Below are positions 1-8,583 of a stretch of DNA of 64,000 bases, one piece after another (position 1 is the stretch's first letter; the number at the start of each line of letters is the position of its first letter). Position numbers and translations under genes: made by a program. Source of the DNA: CAIYRG01 sp964494505 (lineage in GTDB: Bacteria; Pseudomonadota; Alphaproteobacteria; Micropepsales; Micropepsaceae). The DNA is taken from contig CAZBRO010000007.1 of the NCBI GenBank assembly GCA_964494505.1, positions 124,001-188,000 on the forward strand, written 5' to 3'. The notes beneath the pieces were generated by a model. The model saw nothing but the letters and a program-made list of their open reading frames with translations, had not been told where the DNA came from and did no database searches.

Positions 1-3
1 GGC

Positions 4-867
4 GTGCTTGAAGACCTCACGCTTCGGCCGGTTGAGGTCCTCGTGCCGGAACGGCAGACAGCCCCGTTCATTTTCGCGTCACCCCATAGCGGGCGGCTTT
101 ATCCCCGGAGTTTTGTCCGGCAGAGCCGGCTCGATGCAGTCACTTTGCGCAAATCCGAAGACGCCTTCGTCGATGAGCTGTTCGCGTCCGTTTCCGCGCT
201 AGGTGCGCCGCTGATCGCGGCCCGGTTCCCGCGCGCCTTCGTCGATGTGAACCGGGCGCCGGGTGAGATCGACCCGGCCATGTTCGACGGTCCACTCGCC
301 TCCGCCATCGGGCCGCGGACACCTCGGGTTGCGGCAGGGCTCGGCGTCATACCGCGCATCGTCCGCGATGGCGTTGAGATTTACGGTGCGCGGCTGCCGG
401 CCCGTGATGTGCTCTCCAGGCTCGAAAGCTTCTATCGGCCCTATCATTCGGCGCTGGCGCGCTTGGTTTCGGAGACCCGCCAGCAATTCGGCATAGCTAT
501 CGTGATCGATTGCCACTCCATGCCGCCGACCTCGCGCGGCAGCGATGTCGTGATCGGCGACTGCTATGGCGAGGCGGCGGCGGCGGAGCTGATTGTGTCC
601 GCCCAGCGCGGACTTGTGGAGCTTGGTTTCTCGGTGGCCCGCAACGCGCCGTATGCTGGGGGCTTTACCACCAACCTGTATGGCCAGCCGGATTCGGGCC
701 TGCATGCGCTGCAGATCGAAATTAGCCGCGCGCTCTATCTCGATGAGGCGCGCATGGAGAAGACGCCGGGCTTCAGCCTCTGTCGGGAGCGCCTCACGCG
801 CTTTGCCGCCCGCCTGATGTCGGGGGCGTGGTCCGGGTTGGCACGGCGCCAGGCTGCCGCCGAATAG
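4..867 (+). CDS. N-formylglutamate amidohydrolase family protein
   Basis: Member of the N-formylglutamate amidohydrolase (FGase) family, which in histidine catabolism splits N-formylglutamate to glutamate and formate in the cytoplasm. The 287-residue product has the family pattern: ASPHSG near residue 25, a FPRAFVDVNR block near residue 74 with the arginine and asparagine typical of the family, a DCHSMP motif near residue 169 that supplies a zinc histidine, and a late QIEISRALY block whose glutamate is conserved. The only visible start is a GTG three bases from the window edge, so the true start may lie outside. No other hut gene is in view, so the physiological substrate is open. It is followed by a strong hairpin at 891-912. 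Confidence 0.85.
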   Translation: MLEDLTLRPVEVLVPERQTAPFIFASPHSGRLYPRSFVRQSRLDAVTLRKSEDAFVDELFASVSALGAPLIAARFPRAFVDVNRAPGEIDPAMFDGPLASAIGPRTPRVAAGLGVIPRIVRDGVEIYGARLPARDVLSRLESFYRPYHSALARLVSETRQQFGIAIVIDCHSMPPTSRGSDVVIGDCYGEAAAAELIVSAQRGLVELGFSVARNAPYAGGFTTNLYGQPDSGLHALQIEISRALYLDEARMEKTPGFSLCRERLTRFAARLMSGAWSGLARRQAAAE

Positions 868-890
868 GATTATCCCGCCACCAAGAAAAA

Positions 891-912
891 GGCCGCCCCA
901 AAGGGGGCGGCC
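891..912. terminator. GC-rich hairpin after the first gene
   Basis: A 9-bp perfect stem (GGCCGCCCC with GGGGCGGCC) closes on a four-base loop 24 bases after the stop of the amidohydrolase gene. A run of five A lies just upstream but there is no U-tract downstream, so in the + direction it is not a textbook terminator; in the - direction it would have a U-run. It could also be the first helix of a structured leader or small RNA that continues to the short reading frame at 969. Confidence 0.45.
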
Positions 913-968
913 AAGTTTGGGAGGAAACGCCCCGGGAGGGGGGCTGCGACATGCAGGAGGAGAAAGCG

Positions 969-1019
969 ATGTCGCACTGCAACAATATGCTATGCTGCAT
1001 ATGCGAAGGCAAGGCCTAA
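969..1019 (+). CDS. candidate 16-residue cysteine-rich small protein
   Basis: Short reading frame MSHCNNMLCCICEGKA, with four cysteines in sixteen residues. It has an unusually good ribosome binding site for its size: AGGAGG at 955-960, eight bases before the ATG. The coding part also contains an inverted repeat (ATATGC at 985-990 with GCATAT at 997-1002). I do not recognise the product. It could be a translated small protein, a leader peptide, or part of a small RNA in which the Shine-Dalgarno match is incidental. Confidence 0.35.
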   Translation: MSHCNNMLCCICEGKA

Positions 1020-1087
1020 TATGGTCCTAATTGCCGCAGGGTCATTAAAATTAAATTACAGAAAATCGGCTGGTTAATTAACGATAA

Positions 1088-1115
1088 TTGCGAATTTTTT
1101 GCGTTGCAGTATAAA
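1088..1115 (+). promoter_or_regulatory. candidate sigma-70-type promoter for the phosphoesterase gene
   Basis: TTGCGA at 1088-1093 and TATAAA at 1110-1115 are separated by 16 bases inside an AT-rich stretch that stands out from the GC-rich surroundings. Transcription would begin near 1122 and give a leader of about 100 bases before the ATG at 1221. No convincing Pho box was found. Confidence 0.35.
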
Positions 1116-1220
1116 GCCCTCCAGCTAATGGCTGGACTTACGAAATCATCACGCAACCGCCACACGGGAGTCACACGAGAAAGGCAGGCAGATAGGGACA
1201 CAGCAACAGGCGATTCGCGT

Positions 1221-2090
1221 ATGCTGAGTGCCCTCGATCTTCCGCCCGCTTTCCGCGCCACCAAGCGCGTGGCCGTCGCGCCCCATCGCAACCGGCATTA
1301 CCGGACGATCTTCATTTCGGACACCCATTTGGGCTTCCGCGGCTGCAAGGCGGAACTGCTGGCCGACTTTCTTGCCCACAATGACTGCCAGACTCTTTAT
1401 CTCGTCGGCGACATTATCGACGGATGGCAGATCAAGAAGGGCTGGTTCTGGTCGGAGCATCATAGCCTCGTACTCAACCTCATCCTGAAAAAGGCCAATG
1501 AAGGCACCCGCGTCATCTATGTGCCGGGAAACCATGATGAGGCTTTTCGTGACTATTGCGGTCTCTCCATCGGGGGGGTGGAGCTGAGGCGAGAGGCGAT
1601 TCACGAGACCGCCGATGGTCTCAAGCTCCTGGTCATCCACGGCGATCACTTCGATGCTGTGGTCACCTGCGCGCGCTGGCTCGCGCACCTGGGGGACCGC
1701 GCCTATGATTGGGCGCTTTCGCTGAATGACTGGTTCAACGCGGTCCGGCGGCGGGTTGGCCTACCCTATTGGTCGCTATCAGCCTATCTGAAGCACAAAG
1801 TGAAGAATGCCGCGTCTTTTATCTCGGATTTCGAGCACGCCCTGGCGCGAGAGGCCAAAACCCGCGGTCTGGACGGTGTGGTTGCCGGTCACATCCACCA
1901 CGCCGAGACCAAGTGGATTGGCGGCGTCTTGTATTGCAATGACGGGGATTGGGTTGAAAGCTGCACCGCCCTGACTGAAGATGCCCGCGGCCGGTTGGAG
2001 ATCGTCCGGTGGACGGAAGCGGCCGCTACCGACGCGACCGGTGTTAAGGACGTGCCAGCTCATGTTCCGCCTTGTTCCGTGGCAGCGTGA
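1221..2090 (+). CDS. calcineurin-like phosphoesterase, PlcP / LpxH-like
   Basis: Metallophosphoesterase with the full dinuclear-metal motif set: SDTHLG (33-38), GDIID (63-67), GNHDE (103-107), HGDHFD (140-145) and GHIHHAE (223-229). Databases usually name such proteins UDP-2,3-diacylglucosamine diphosphatase-like. The gene is followed directly by a family-4 glycosyltransferase, the arrangement known for plcP-agt in rhizobia and marine bacteria, where PlcP removes phospholipid head groups to yield diacylglycerol under phosphate starvation and Agt glycosylates it. That role is inferred from context. The ATG at 1221 is chosen because the upstream in-frame starts (TTG 1104, ATG 1128) fall at or before the likely transcription start; 289 residues result. 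An LpxH-like lipid A role is the alternative. Confidence 0.8.
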   Translation: MLSALDLPPAFRATKRVAVAPHRNRHYRTIFISDTHLGFRGCKAELLADFLAHNDCQTLYLVGDIIDGWQIKKGWFWSEHHSLVLNLILKKANEGTRVIYVPGNHDEAFRDYCGLSIGGVELRREAIHETADGLKLLVIHGDHFDAVVTCARWLAHLGDRAYDWALSLNDWFNAVRRRVGLPYWSLSAYLKHKVKNAASFISDFEHALAREAKTRGLDGVVAGHIHHAETKWIGGVLYCNDGDWVESCTALTEDARGRLEIVRWTEAAATDATGVKDVPAHVPPCSVAA

Positions 2091-2115
2091 TATCGGTCCG
2101 GCTCAAGGCAAAGAT

Positions 2116-3204
2116 ATGAATGCATACCGAAATCGGCACACCGCCGGCCAAATGCGCGCGCAGGCGCCCTCCGGCGGGGACGCGATCAAAATTCTGATCG
2201 TCACTGATGCCTGGGCGCCGCAAGTGAATGGCGTGGTGCGTACGCTGGAGAAACTGGGCGACGAACTTCGGGCCATGGGACACCTCGTCCGCTATGCAAC
2301 GCCGGAAAACCACACGACGCTTCCGCTTCCGACCTATCCTGAAATCCGGCTTGCGCTTTTTCCGCGCCAAACCATCGAACGCGCGGTCGATGAATTCGAA
2401 CCTCACGCAATACATATCGCCACCGAAGGTACCATGGGCCTTTCCTCGCGCTCGCTGTGCCTTGAACGGGGGCTACCGTTCACGACCGCCTTTCACACGC
2501 GCTTTCCCGATTACGTGCACGCACGCTTTCCTTTCATCCCGGAAAGTGCGGTGTTCGGTGCGCTGCGGGCATTCCATGCGCCAGCGTCGGCAACCATGGT
2601 TTCAACGCTTTCGCTGAAGCGCGAGCTGGAGGGCCACGGCTTCGGTAATGTCGCGCTTTGGTCGCGCGGCGTGGACGTTGCACAATTCCGGCCACGCCCG
2701 AGAACGGGGCTGCGAGCCTTTGGCATCGAAGCGAGCGGGCCCCTGTTCCTTTACGTTGGCCGATTGGCGGTCGAGAAAAATGTCGAATCGTTCCTCACCC
2801 TGGACCTTCCCGGCACCAAGGTGGTCGTAGGTGAGGGGCCAGATCGCCTGAGCCTCACGGCGCGCTTTCCCAACGCTCGTTTCCTTGGCCAGCGGACAGG
2901 GGAGGAACTGGCCCGGATTTATGCGGAATGCGACGTTTTCGTATTTCCCAGCCGGACAGACACGTTCGGGTTGGTCCTCTTGGAGGCATTGGCCTCGGGG
3001 ACGCCGGTCGCGGCCTATCCGGTGCAGGGGCCACTGGATGTGCTTGGTGAAGCTCCGGTTTCCGTCCTGGACGAGGATCTCCGGGCTGCCTGCCTCCAGG
3101 CGCTTGCGGTCCCGCGCGAGGCCGCCCGTGCGTTCGCGGTCCAGCGGTCTTGGCGTTCCTCTGCCGAACAATTTCTTGCCAATCTGGCGCTTGCCGGGCC
3201 TTGA
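2116..3204 (+). CDS. family-4 glycosyltransferase, Agt-like
   Basis: GT-B fold retaining glycosyltransferase of about 362 residues. The N-terminal domain starts with ILIVTDAWAPQVNGVVRTL, typical of the family-4 acceptor domain; the C-terminal donor domain has GRLAVEKN and the E-x7-E type signature inside FPSRTDTFGLVLLEALASG. It follows the phosphoesterase gene closely, and together they resemble the plcP-agt pair that replaces phospholipids by glycolipids; donor and acceptor are not readable from sequence. Two starts are possible, ATG 2062 (overlapping the upstream gene) and ATG 2116, which is preceded by AAGG; the latter is used here. Confidence 0.8.
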   Translation: MNAYRNRHTAGQMRAQAPSGGDAIKILIVTDAWAPQVNGVVRTLEKLGDELRAMGHLVRYATPENHTTLPLPTYPEIRLALFPRQTIERAVDEFEPHAIHIATEGTMGLSSRSLCLERGLPFTTAFHTRFPDYVHARFPFIPESAVFGALRAFHAPASATMVSTLSLKRELEGHGFGNVALWSRGVDVAQFRPRPRTGLRAFGIEASGPLFLYVGRLAVEKNVESFLTLDLPGTKVVVGEGPDRLSLTARFPNARFLGQRTGEELARIYAECDVFVFPSRTDTFGLVLLEALASGTPVAAYPVQGPLDVLGEAPVSVLDEDLRAACLQALAVPREAARAFAVQRSWRSSAEQFLANLALAGP

Positions 3205-3224
3205 TAGGGCCTTGGTGCCATTGC

Positions 3225-3240
3225 GGGCGCGAAAGCGCCC
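3225..3240. terminator. GNRA-loop hairpin between glycosyltransferase and typA
   Basis: GGGCGC, GAAA loop, GCGCCC: a compact 6-bp stem 20 bases after the glycosyltransferase stop. It lacks a U-tract and is followed by CTATATAAG, which could be a -10 element for typA. Either a weak terminator or a 5' structure. Confidence 0.35.
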
Positions 3241-3276
3241 CTATATAAGCCGCGGCCCCCTTCGTCCCAGGTGCTT

Positions 3277-5103
3277 ATGGAAATCCGCAATATCGCCATC
3301 ATTGCTCATGTCGACCACGGCAAGACCACGCTGGTCGACCAGCTGCTGAAGCAGTCGGGCTCGGTGCGAGACAACCAGCACATGCAGGAGCGCGCGCTCG
3401 ATTCCAACGATCTGGAGCGCGAGCGCGGCATTACCATCCTGGCCAAGTGCACCAGCGTCGACTGGGGCCCGACCCGCATCAATATCGTGGATACGCCTGG
3501 TCACGCCGATTTCGGTGGGGAAGTGGAGCGCATTCTCTCCATGGTAGACGGCGTCGTGTTGCTGGTGGACGCCGCCGAATCGGTGATGCCCCAGACCAAA
3601 TTCGTGCTCTCCAAGGCGCTCAAACTTGGGTTGAAGCCGATCGTCGTCATCAACAAGATCGACCGCCAGGATGCCAGGCCGAAGGAGACCCTGGAGGAGA
3701 TTTTCGATCTGTTCCTGGCGCTGGAGGCCAATGACGACCAGCTTGACTTCCATGTGCTCTACGCCTCGGGCAGGCAGGGGTGGGCGGTCGCCGACCTGAA
3801 TACCGAACATAAGGACTTGTCGCAGCTCTTTGCCCGTATCGTCGCCGACGTGCCGCCGCCCAAACCAATGGCCAAGGCTGGTGACGGCTTTCCCTTCTCG
3901 ATGCTGGTGACGACGCTGGAAGCCGATCCGTATCTTGGGCGCGTGCTGACAGGACGCATCGAATCGGGCGCCATCACGCTCAACCGTCCGATCAAGGCGT
4001 TGCGCCGGGACGGCAGCGTCATCGAGCGCGCTCGTGCCACCAAGGTGCTGTCCTTCCGGGGCCTTGCGCGCGTGCCGACCGAGCGTGCCGAAGCCGGAGA
4101 CATCGTTGCGATTGCGGGCCTCCAAGATGCCACCGTCGCCGATACGCTTTGCGACATCGAAGTTGAGGCGCCGCTTCCGGCCCACCCGATCGATCCGCCG
4201 ACGCTCGCCATCACGATCTCAGTCAACGATTCACCGCTTGCGGGCCGTGAAGGCGAGAAGGTTCAGAGTCGCGTCATCCGCGACCGGCTTTTGCGCGAGG
4301 CTGAAGGCAATGTCGCCATTCATGTGCACGATTCCGGTGAGGCCGCCTATGAAGTGGCGGGCCGCGGCGAACTGCAATTGGGCGTGCTGATCGAAACCAT
4401 GCGGCGCGAAGGCTTCGAACTTGCGCTCTCCCGCCCGAGGGTACTGTACCAAACCGATTCCAAAACCGGCCAGCGCCTCGAACCGATCGAGGAAGTCACC
4501 GTCGACGTCGATGAGCCTTATGCCGGCATCGTCATCGAAAAGGTCTCCCAGCGCAAAGGCGAAATGCAGGACATGCGCCCTACCGGCGCGGGCAAGACCA
4601 GGATTGTGTTTCACGCGCCCTCGCGCGGACTGATCGGGTATCATGGCGAGTTCCTGACCGACACACGTGGAACCGGCGTGATCAACCGCATGTTCTATGG
4701 CTACGCTCCGCATAAGGGTACAATCGAAGGCCGCCGGAACGGTGTTCTCATCTCCACCGACGATGGCGAGGCGGTTACCTACGCCCTTTGGTATCTGGAG
4801 GAGCGCGGACGGCTTTTCATCACGCCCGGCACCCGCGTCTACGAAGGCATGATCATCGGGGAAAATTCACGGGACAATGATTTGGATGTGAATCCCCTGC
4901 GTGCAAAGCAGCTCACCAATATCCGCACCCATTCCAAGGATGAGGCGCTTCGGCTGACCCCTGTAATGCCGCTGACGCTGGAACAGTCCATGGCCTACAT
5001 CCAGGACGACGAACTGGTCGAGGTCACGCCGAAATCGATCCGCCTGCGCAAGCGGGCGCTGCTGCCGCATTTGCGCAAAAGGGCCAAGGTCGAAGCGGAA
5101 TAA
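3277..5103 (+). CDS. typA: ribosome-associated GTPase TypA/BipA
   Basis: Translational GTPase of 608 residues that binds the 70S ribosome and is needed for ribosome assembly and growth under stress, notably cold. The G1 loop HVDHGKT is at 11-17, followed by the G2 region RERGITI, G3 DTPGHADF and G4 NKID, then the domain II/III and TypA-specific C-terminal parts (EGMIIGENSR and NIRTHSKDEAL near the end). Length is normal for the family. A GTG two codons upstream is possible, but the ATG at 3277 gives the conserved MEIRNIAIIAH start. Confidence 0.97.
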   Translation: MEIRNIAIIAHVDHGKTTLVDQLLKQSGSVRDNQHMQERALDSNDLERERGITILAKCTSVDWGPTRINIVDTPGHADFGGEVERILSMVDGVVLLVDAAESVMPQTKFVLSKALKLGLKPIVVINKIDRQDARPKETLEEIFDLFLALEANDDQLDFHVLYASGRQGWAVADLNTEHKDLSQLFARIVADVPPPKPMAKAGDGFPFSMLVTTLEADPYLGRVLTGRIESGAITLNRPIKALRRDGSVIERARATKVLSFRGLARVPTERAEAGDIVAIAGLQDATVADTLCDIEVEAPLPAHPIDPPTLAITISVNDSPLAGREGEKVQSRVIRDRLLREAEGNVAIHVHDSGEAAYEVAGRGELQLGVLIETMRREGFELALSRPRVLYQTDSKTGQRLEPIEEVTVDVDEPYAGIVIEKVSQRKGEMQDMRPTGAGKTRIVFHAPSRGLIGYHGEFLTDTRGTGVINRMFYGYAPHKGTIEGRRNGVLISTDDGEAVTYALWYLEERGRLFITPGTRVYEGMIIGENSRDNDLDVNPLRAKQLTNIRTHSKDEALRLTPVMPLTLEQSMAYIQDDELVEVTPKSIRLRKRALLPHLRKRAKVEAE

Positions 5104-5170
5104 TTCGCTCCCCTTCCTCCCAAGGGTTGCATTAAAATGCGTTCGTATATCGCCTCGGGGAGGGAAACCC

Positions 5171-6400
5171 ATGCGCCGAATGAATGTGTTCGCCATCATG
5201 GCAACGATTGCGTTGAGCGTACTTGCCTCTACTGCTCCGGTAGGCGCGCAGGTCACGGCCTATGAGGGCGCACGACTGATTGTGGGCACAGGCGCAGCGC
5301 CAATCGAGAACGGCACTATTCTCGTCAACGGGACGCGGATCGTACAGGCGGGTCCTGCTGGAAATGTTCAGGCACCCGCAGGCGCCCGCCATGTGAGCCT
5401 TGCCGGCAAGACTGTGATGCCCGCAATTCTGGACACCCATGTTCACCTCAACACGACCCACGACGGTATCGTCAAGGATTTGAAACAGCGGGCCTATTTC
5501 GGTGTTGCGGCGGCTCAGAGCATGGGCACCAACGGCTTCGACCTGTTGCCGATTCGCAATGAGAATATTCCCGGCGCCGCCCGCTATCTGAGCGCCGGTC
5601 GAGGCATCACCCGGCCCGAGCCCGGACGGGACGACACGCCATACTGGATCAACACGGAAGCCGAGGGCCGCGCGGCAGTTCGCGAACTCGTCAAGAACAA
5701 GGTCGACATCGTGAAGATCTGGGTGGACGATCGTGACGGCAAGTATCCGAAGCTGACGCCAGCCCTCTATGGCGCGATCATAGACGAGGCGCACAAGAAT
5801 GGACTGCGCGTCACGGCGCACATTTTCACGCTGGAAGACGCGAAGGGACTGCTCAAAGCTGGTGTCGATGCCTTCGCCCATAGCGTCCGCGACAAGGACG
5901 TCGACGATGAGTTCATGACGCTGGCCAAGCAGCACCCGAATCTCGTCGTGAATCCCAATCTGCCGCCTCGCGGAGTCAAGACGGACGTCTCCTGGTTGAG
6001 GCCGAGCCTTCCTGCCGCCGAAATGGCGAAAGTCGACAAAGATAACGTGGACGACGCAAAGGCTAGGGCGTTCTACGGCATTCAGTCGCGCAACCTTGCC
6101 AAGCTGAACGCGGCGGGCGTTAAGATCGTGGTCGGGACTGACGGCAACACCCCCTGGGCTCCCCATGTCGAAATGGAAGACATGGTGATCGCCGGAATGA
6201 CCCCGATGCAAGTTATTGTGGCATCAACGAAAAACGCGGCTGAATTCCTGCGGATTGCCGATGCCGGCACCTTGGAAGCAGGCAAGAGCGCGGATTTCCT
6301 GGTGCTCGATGCCAACCCGCTGGACGACATCAAGAGCACCCGCAAGATCTCGGCGGTGTACCTGAAGGGCGTTGCAATCGACCGGGGAAAGCTGCCCTGA
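5171..6400 (+). CDS. secreted metal-dependent amidohydrolase
   Basis: Amidohydrolase-superfamily protein of 409 residues with an N-terminal signal peptide (hydrophobic stretch ending near APVGAQ, about residue 27), so periplasmic or exported. Metal ligands are visible: DTHVHLN near residue 94, a lysine in VDIVKIWVDD as candidate carbamylated bridge, TAHIF and FAHSVRD histidines, and VGTDGNTPW as the final aspartate. Imidazolonepropionase-like secreted amidohydrolases with this layout act on dipeptides or xenobiotic amides; the substrate is unknown. GGGAGG lies just before the ATG at 5171. It is followed by a long-loop hairpin. Confidence 0.85.
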   Translation: MRRMNVFAIMATIALSVLASTAPVGAQVTAYEGARLIVGTGAAPIENGTILVNGTRIVQAGPAGNVQAPAGARHVSLAGKTVMPAILDTHVHLNTTHDGIVKDLKQRAYFGVAAAQSMGTNGFDLLPIRNENIPGAARYLSAGRGITRPEPGRDDTPYWINTEAEGRAAVRELVKNKVDIVKIWVDDRDGKYPKLTPALYGAIIDEAHKNGLRVTAHIFTLEDAKGLLKAGVDAFAHSVRDKDVDDEFMTLAKQHPNLVVNPNLPPRGVKTDVSWLRPSLPAAEMAKVDKDNVDDAKARAFYGIQSRNLAKLNAAGVKIVVGTDGNTPWAPHVEMEDMVIAGMTPMQVIVASTKNAAEFLRIADAGTLEAGKSADFLVLDANPLDDIKSTRKISAVYLKGVAIDRGKLP

Positions 6401-6401
6401 G

Positions 6402-6442
6402 GGCCCCGTGCGGAATGGCGTAGATTGATGTGGAACGGGGCC
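6402..6442. terminator. possible long-loop hairpin
   Basis: GGCCCCGT (6402-6409) and ACGGGGCC (6435-6442) can pair across a 25-base loop immediately after the amidohydrolase stop, followed by a pyrimidine-rich run. The stem is strong, the loop large; a Rho-independent terminator is possible but not certain. Confidence 0.3.
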
Positions 6443-6533
6443 GGTTTCCCCCTTTCAGACGGCCATCAATCCCTGTATAATTTCGTTAAACCTGACCGTG
6501 GAACAATCCACCGGCGCAACAAGGGGACGACTT

Positions 6534-7037
6534 ATGAAATCGGTGAAGCTTTCCGCCATTGCATTGGCCCTGGGGCTGGCTGCCCTTTCCGGCAGCGCTT
6601 ACGCGCAATCGCGCACGACGCCCGCCGGCAAGCTGTTCTTCGAAGGCGACATCGTCCGTCACGCGCTAATGGGTCAGCAGGGACCGTTCTGCATACTGAA
6701 CAATCGCTACACCCGTGGCGAAGCGGTGGCGTTCCGCCAACGCGTTCTGAAACCGGATGGCACGCCGGCGACGAACATGGATCTCAAGAGCGTTGAAGTC
6801 GAACTCGGCAATGGCACGAAGCTGCCGTTGCATTACGGCGGTCACGGCATGCCCGCGACGGATTTCTTCTGGTCGACTTTCTTCACGATCCCGATGGACT
6901 ACCCGACGGGATCGCTCGGCTACAAGGTCAACGCGACCATGAACGACGGCAGCGTTGTGACGTGGCAGCCTTTCACCCGCGACACCACAATGCTCATGGT
7001 GGTGGCGGGCACTCCCAACATGGCGCCGCCGAAGTAA
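6534..7037 (+). CDS. secreted protein of unknown function
   Basis: A 167-residue protein with a clear signal peptide (MKSVKLSAIALALGLAALSG, cleavage after AYAQ). The mature part begins RTTPAGKLFFEGDIVRHA and includes a single cysteine in GPFCILNN and an HYGGHGMP motif with two histidines that might bind metal. I do not recognise the family. It sits 27 bases upstream of another secreted protein gene and was probably transcribed with it; both look like periplasmic beta-rich proteins. The ATG at 6534 is preceded by AAGGGGA. Confidence 0.75.
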   Translation: MKSVKLSAIALALGLAALSGSAYAQSRTTPAGKLFFEGDIVRHALMGQQGPFCILNNRYTRGEAVAFRQRVLKPDGTPATNMDLKSVEVELGNGTKLPLHYGGHGMPATDFFWSTFFTIPMDYPTGSLGYKVNATMNDGSVVTWQPFTRDTTMLMVVAGTPNMAPPK

Positions 7038-7064
7038 GTTCGTTCTGATTTCTGGGAGGGACCC

Positions 7065-8558
7065 ATGACGACCAACAGCCGTCGGCTGAACGCTTTGTCA
7101 TGGGCCCTTGCCCTGTTTGCGCTTACCTGCGGCGGATACGCTTGGGCGGCTCCCCCTTCCGCCTTTGGGCCTGAAGTCAAGATCGGCGAAACCAAAGGCG
7201 GCTATGTCGGTGCGCTCGACATCGCTCCCGCGCATGGTAAGGCCGGGACGCCTTTCACAGTGAAGGGCGACAAACTTCCCCCAAATCAGGAATTCCAGGT
7301 CGTGTGGCGCACCGTCAACGGCCGGTGGAAGACAACGGACACTGAATATAAAGGCCGCGAATTCATTCCCGCCGATTACCAGATGGGGAAGGTGAAGAGC
7401 GACGCGCAGGGGCGTTTTACCGCTACCTTCACGACCCCGGACGATTTCGGATTCGACCATGACATCATGCTGCAGCAGGGCGACCGCCTGCTGAATCAAG
7501 TCCTCTATTCCGTCGACATGACGGTCGATTATGCGCCCAAGACCGGTCCTGTCGGAACGCCCATCACCTTCACGGTGAAGGGCATCGGTTGGCGTTCGCT
7601 CTATAATTCTTGGGATCTGCTCTACGACAACCACTTCACCGGCTGGATGTCGGCGGTGACAACGCACGGGACTGCAACGTTCACGATTCCTGCTGCCGGC
7701 AATATCGGTGATCACGTCATCCAGATCATGCACGGCGCGCTTACCTTCCCCTATTCCAATCCGGAGCAAAATCCGGCGCAGGGGCGGCCGCGCTTCGATC
7801 TCGTTTTCAAGGTGACGCCCGGTGCGCCAGTGCTGCCGGCATCACCGGAGACCCAAGCTCAAATGACTGTGCGCCTCGCACCGCCAGAGGGTGAAATCGT
7901 CTCCACTCCGCGCTTCTCAGGCGTTGGCGAGCCGATCAAAGTGAGTGCTGCGGGACTGGAGCCGAACAAGACCTATAAACTGAACTGGTCACGTGCAGTG
8001 GGCAGTCGCGTCTCCGGTCGCGGCTTCGGGGTGGACGCAATGCCGATTGCGGAAGCCAAGGCAGACGCTTCGGGCCGCATTGAGTTCGCGATCAAGACGC
8101 CCGACGACCTCGGCGGCACGCATGGGCTGTTGATCGACATGGGCGGCGGCAAGAGTAAGATCGGTACCCATTGGATTAAGCCGACCGCCCTTCCGCTTGA
8201 CGTTGCCAGGGGACCCGTGGGCACTAAATTCACGGTTCACATCAAGGGCTGGGGCTGGACCGAAACGTCGAACATCACCCATGTGGTCTACGACAACGCC
8301 TATAATGGTTATGCCTGCGCCTTCAACAGCCAGGGCGACATGCAGATCGTCCTTCCCGCCACGGGCGCCCCGGGCTGGCATTTCATCGATCTCTATCCCG
8401 GCATCTACAAGGGCGTCGAGGATGACGCGAACCTGACCAATTTCCGTATCCCGCAGCTCACCTATGCGGCCGATCATCCCAACGAAGATCTGCCGGCCTT
8501 CCGCTTCGCCTTCGAGGTGACCGCGGACGGCATGGTGAAGCAGGCCCAGGCGCGGTAG
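7065..8558 (+). CDS. secreted multi-domain beta-sandwich protein, internally repeated
   Basis: A 497-residue protein with a signal peptide (cleavage near GYAWAA, residue 29). The mature part appears to consist of four Ig-like or TIG-like units in A-B-A-B order. The A units end in similar blocks (AQGRFTATFTTPDDFGFDHD and ASGRIEFAIKTPDDLGGTHG), and the B units begin with PVGTPITFTVKGIGW and PVGTKFTVHIKGWGW, each followed by a YDN motif. No enzymatic motif is visible. GGGAGG precedes the ATG. It pairs with the upstream secreted protein; a cell-surface binding or structural role is a guess. Confidence 0.75.
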   Translation: MTTNSRRLNALSWALALFALTCGGYAWAAPPSAFGPEVKIGETKGGYVGALDIAPAHGKAGTPFTVKGDKLPPNQEFQVVWRTVNGRWKTTDTEYKGREFIPADYQMGKVKSDAQGRFTATFTTPDDFGFDHDIMLQQGDRLLNQVLYSVDMTVDYAPKTGPVGTPITFTVKGIGWRSLYNSWDLLYDNHFTGWMSAVTTHGTATFTIPAAGNIGDHVIQIMHGALTFPYSNPEQNPAQGRPRFDLVFKVTPGAPVLPASPETQAQMTVRLAPPEGEIVSTPRFSGVGEPIKVSAAGLEPNKTYKLNWSRAVGSRVSGRGFGVDAMPIAEAKADASGRIEFAIKTPDDLGGTHGLLIDMGGGKSKIGTHWIKPTALPLDVARGPVGTKFTVHIKGWGWTETSNITHVVYDNAYNGYACAFNSQGDMQIVLPATGAPGWHFIDLYPGIYKGVEDDANLTNFRIPQLTYAADHPNEDLPAFRFAFEVTADGMVKQAQAR

Positions 8559-8583
8559 CCGTATTTGCGCTAGACCTGCTCTC

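Noticed and set aside
1039..1061. Possible Pho box before the phosphoesterase gene (GGGTCATTAAAATTAAATTA)
   Set aside because: Only the first half resembles the CTGTCAT repeat; the second half does not, and it lies some 60 bases upstream of the likely -35 region.
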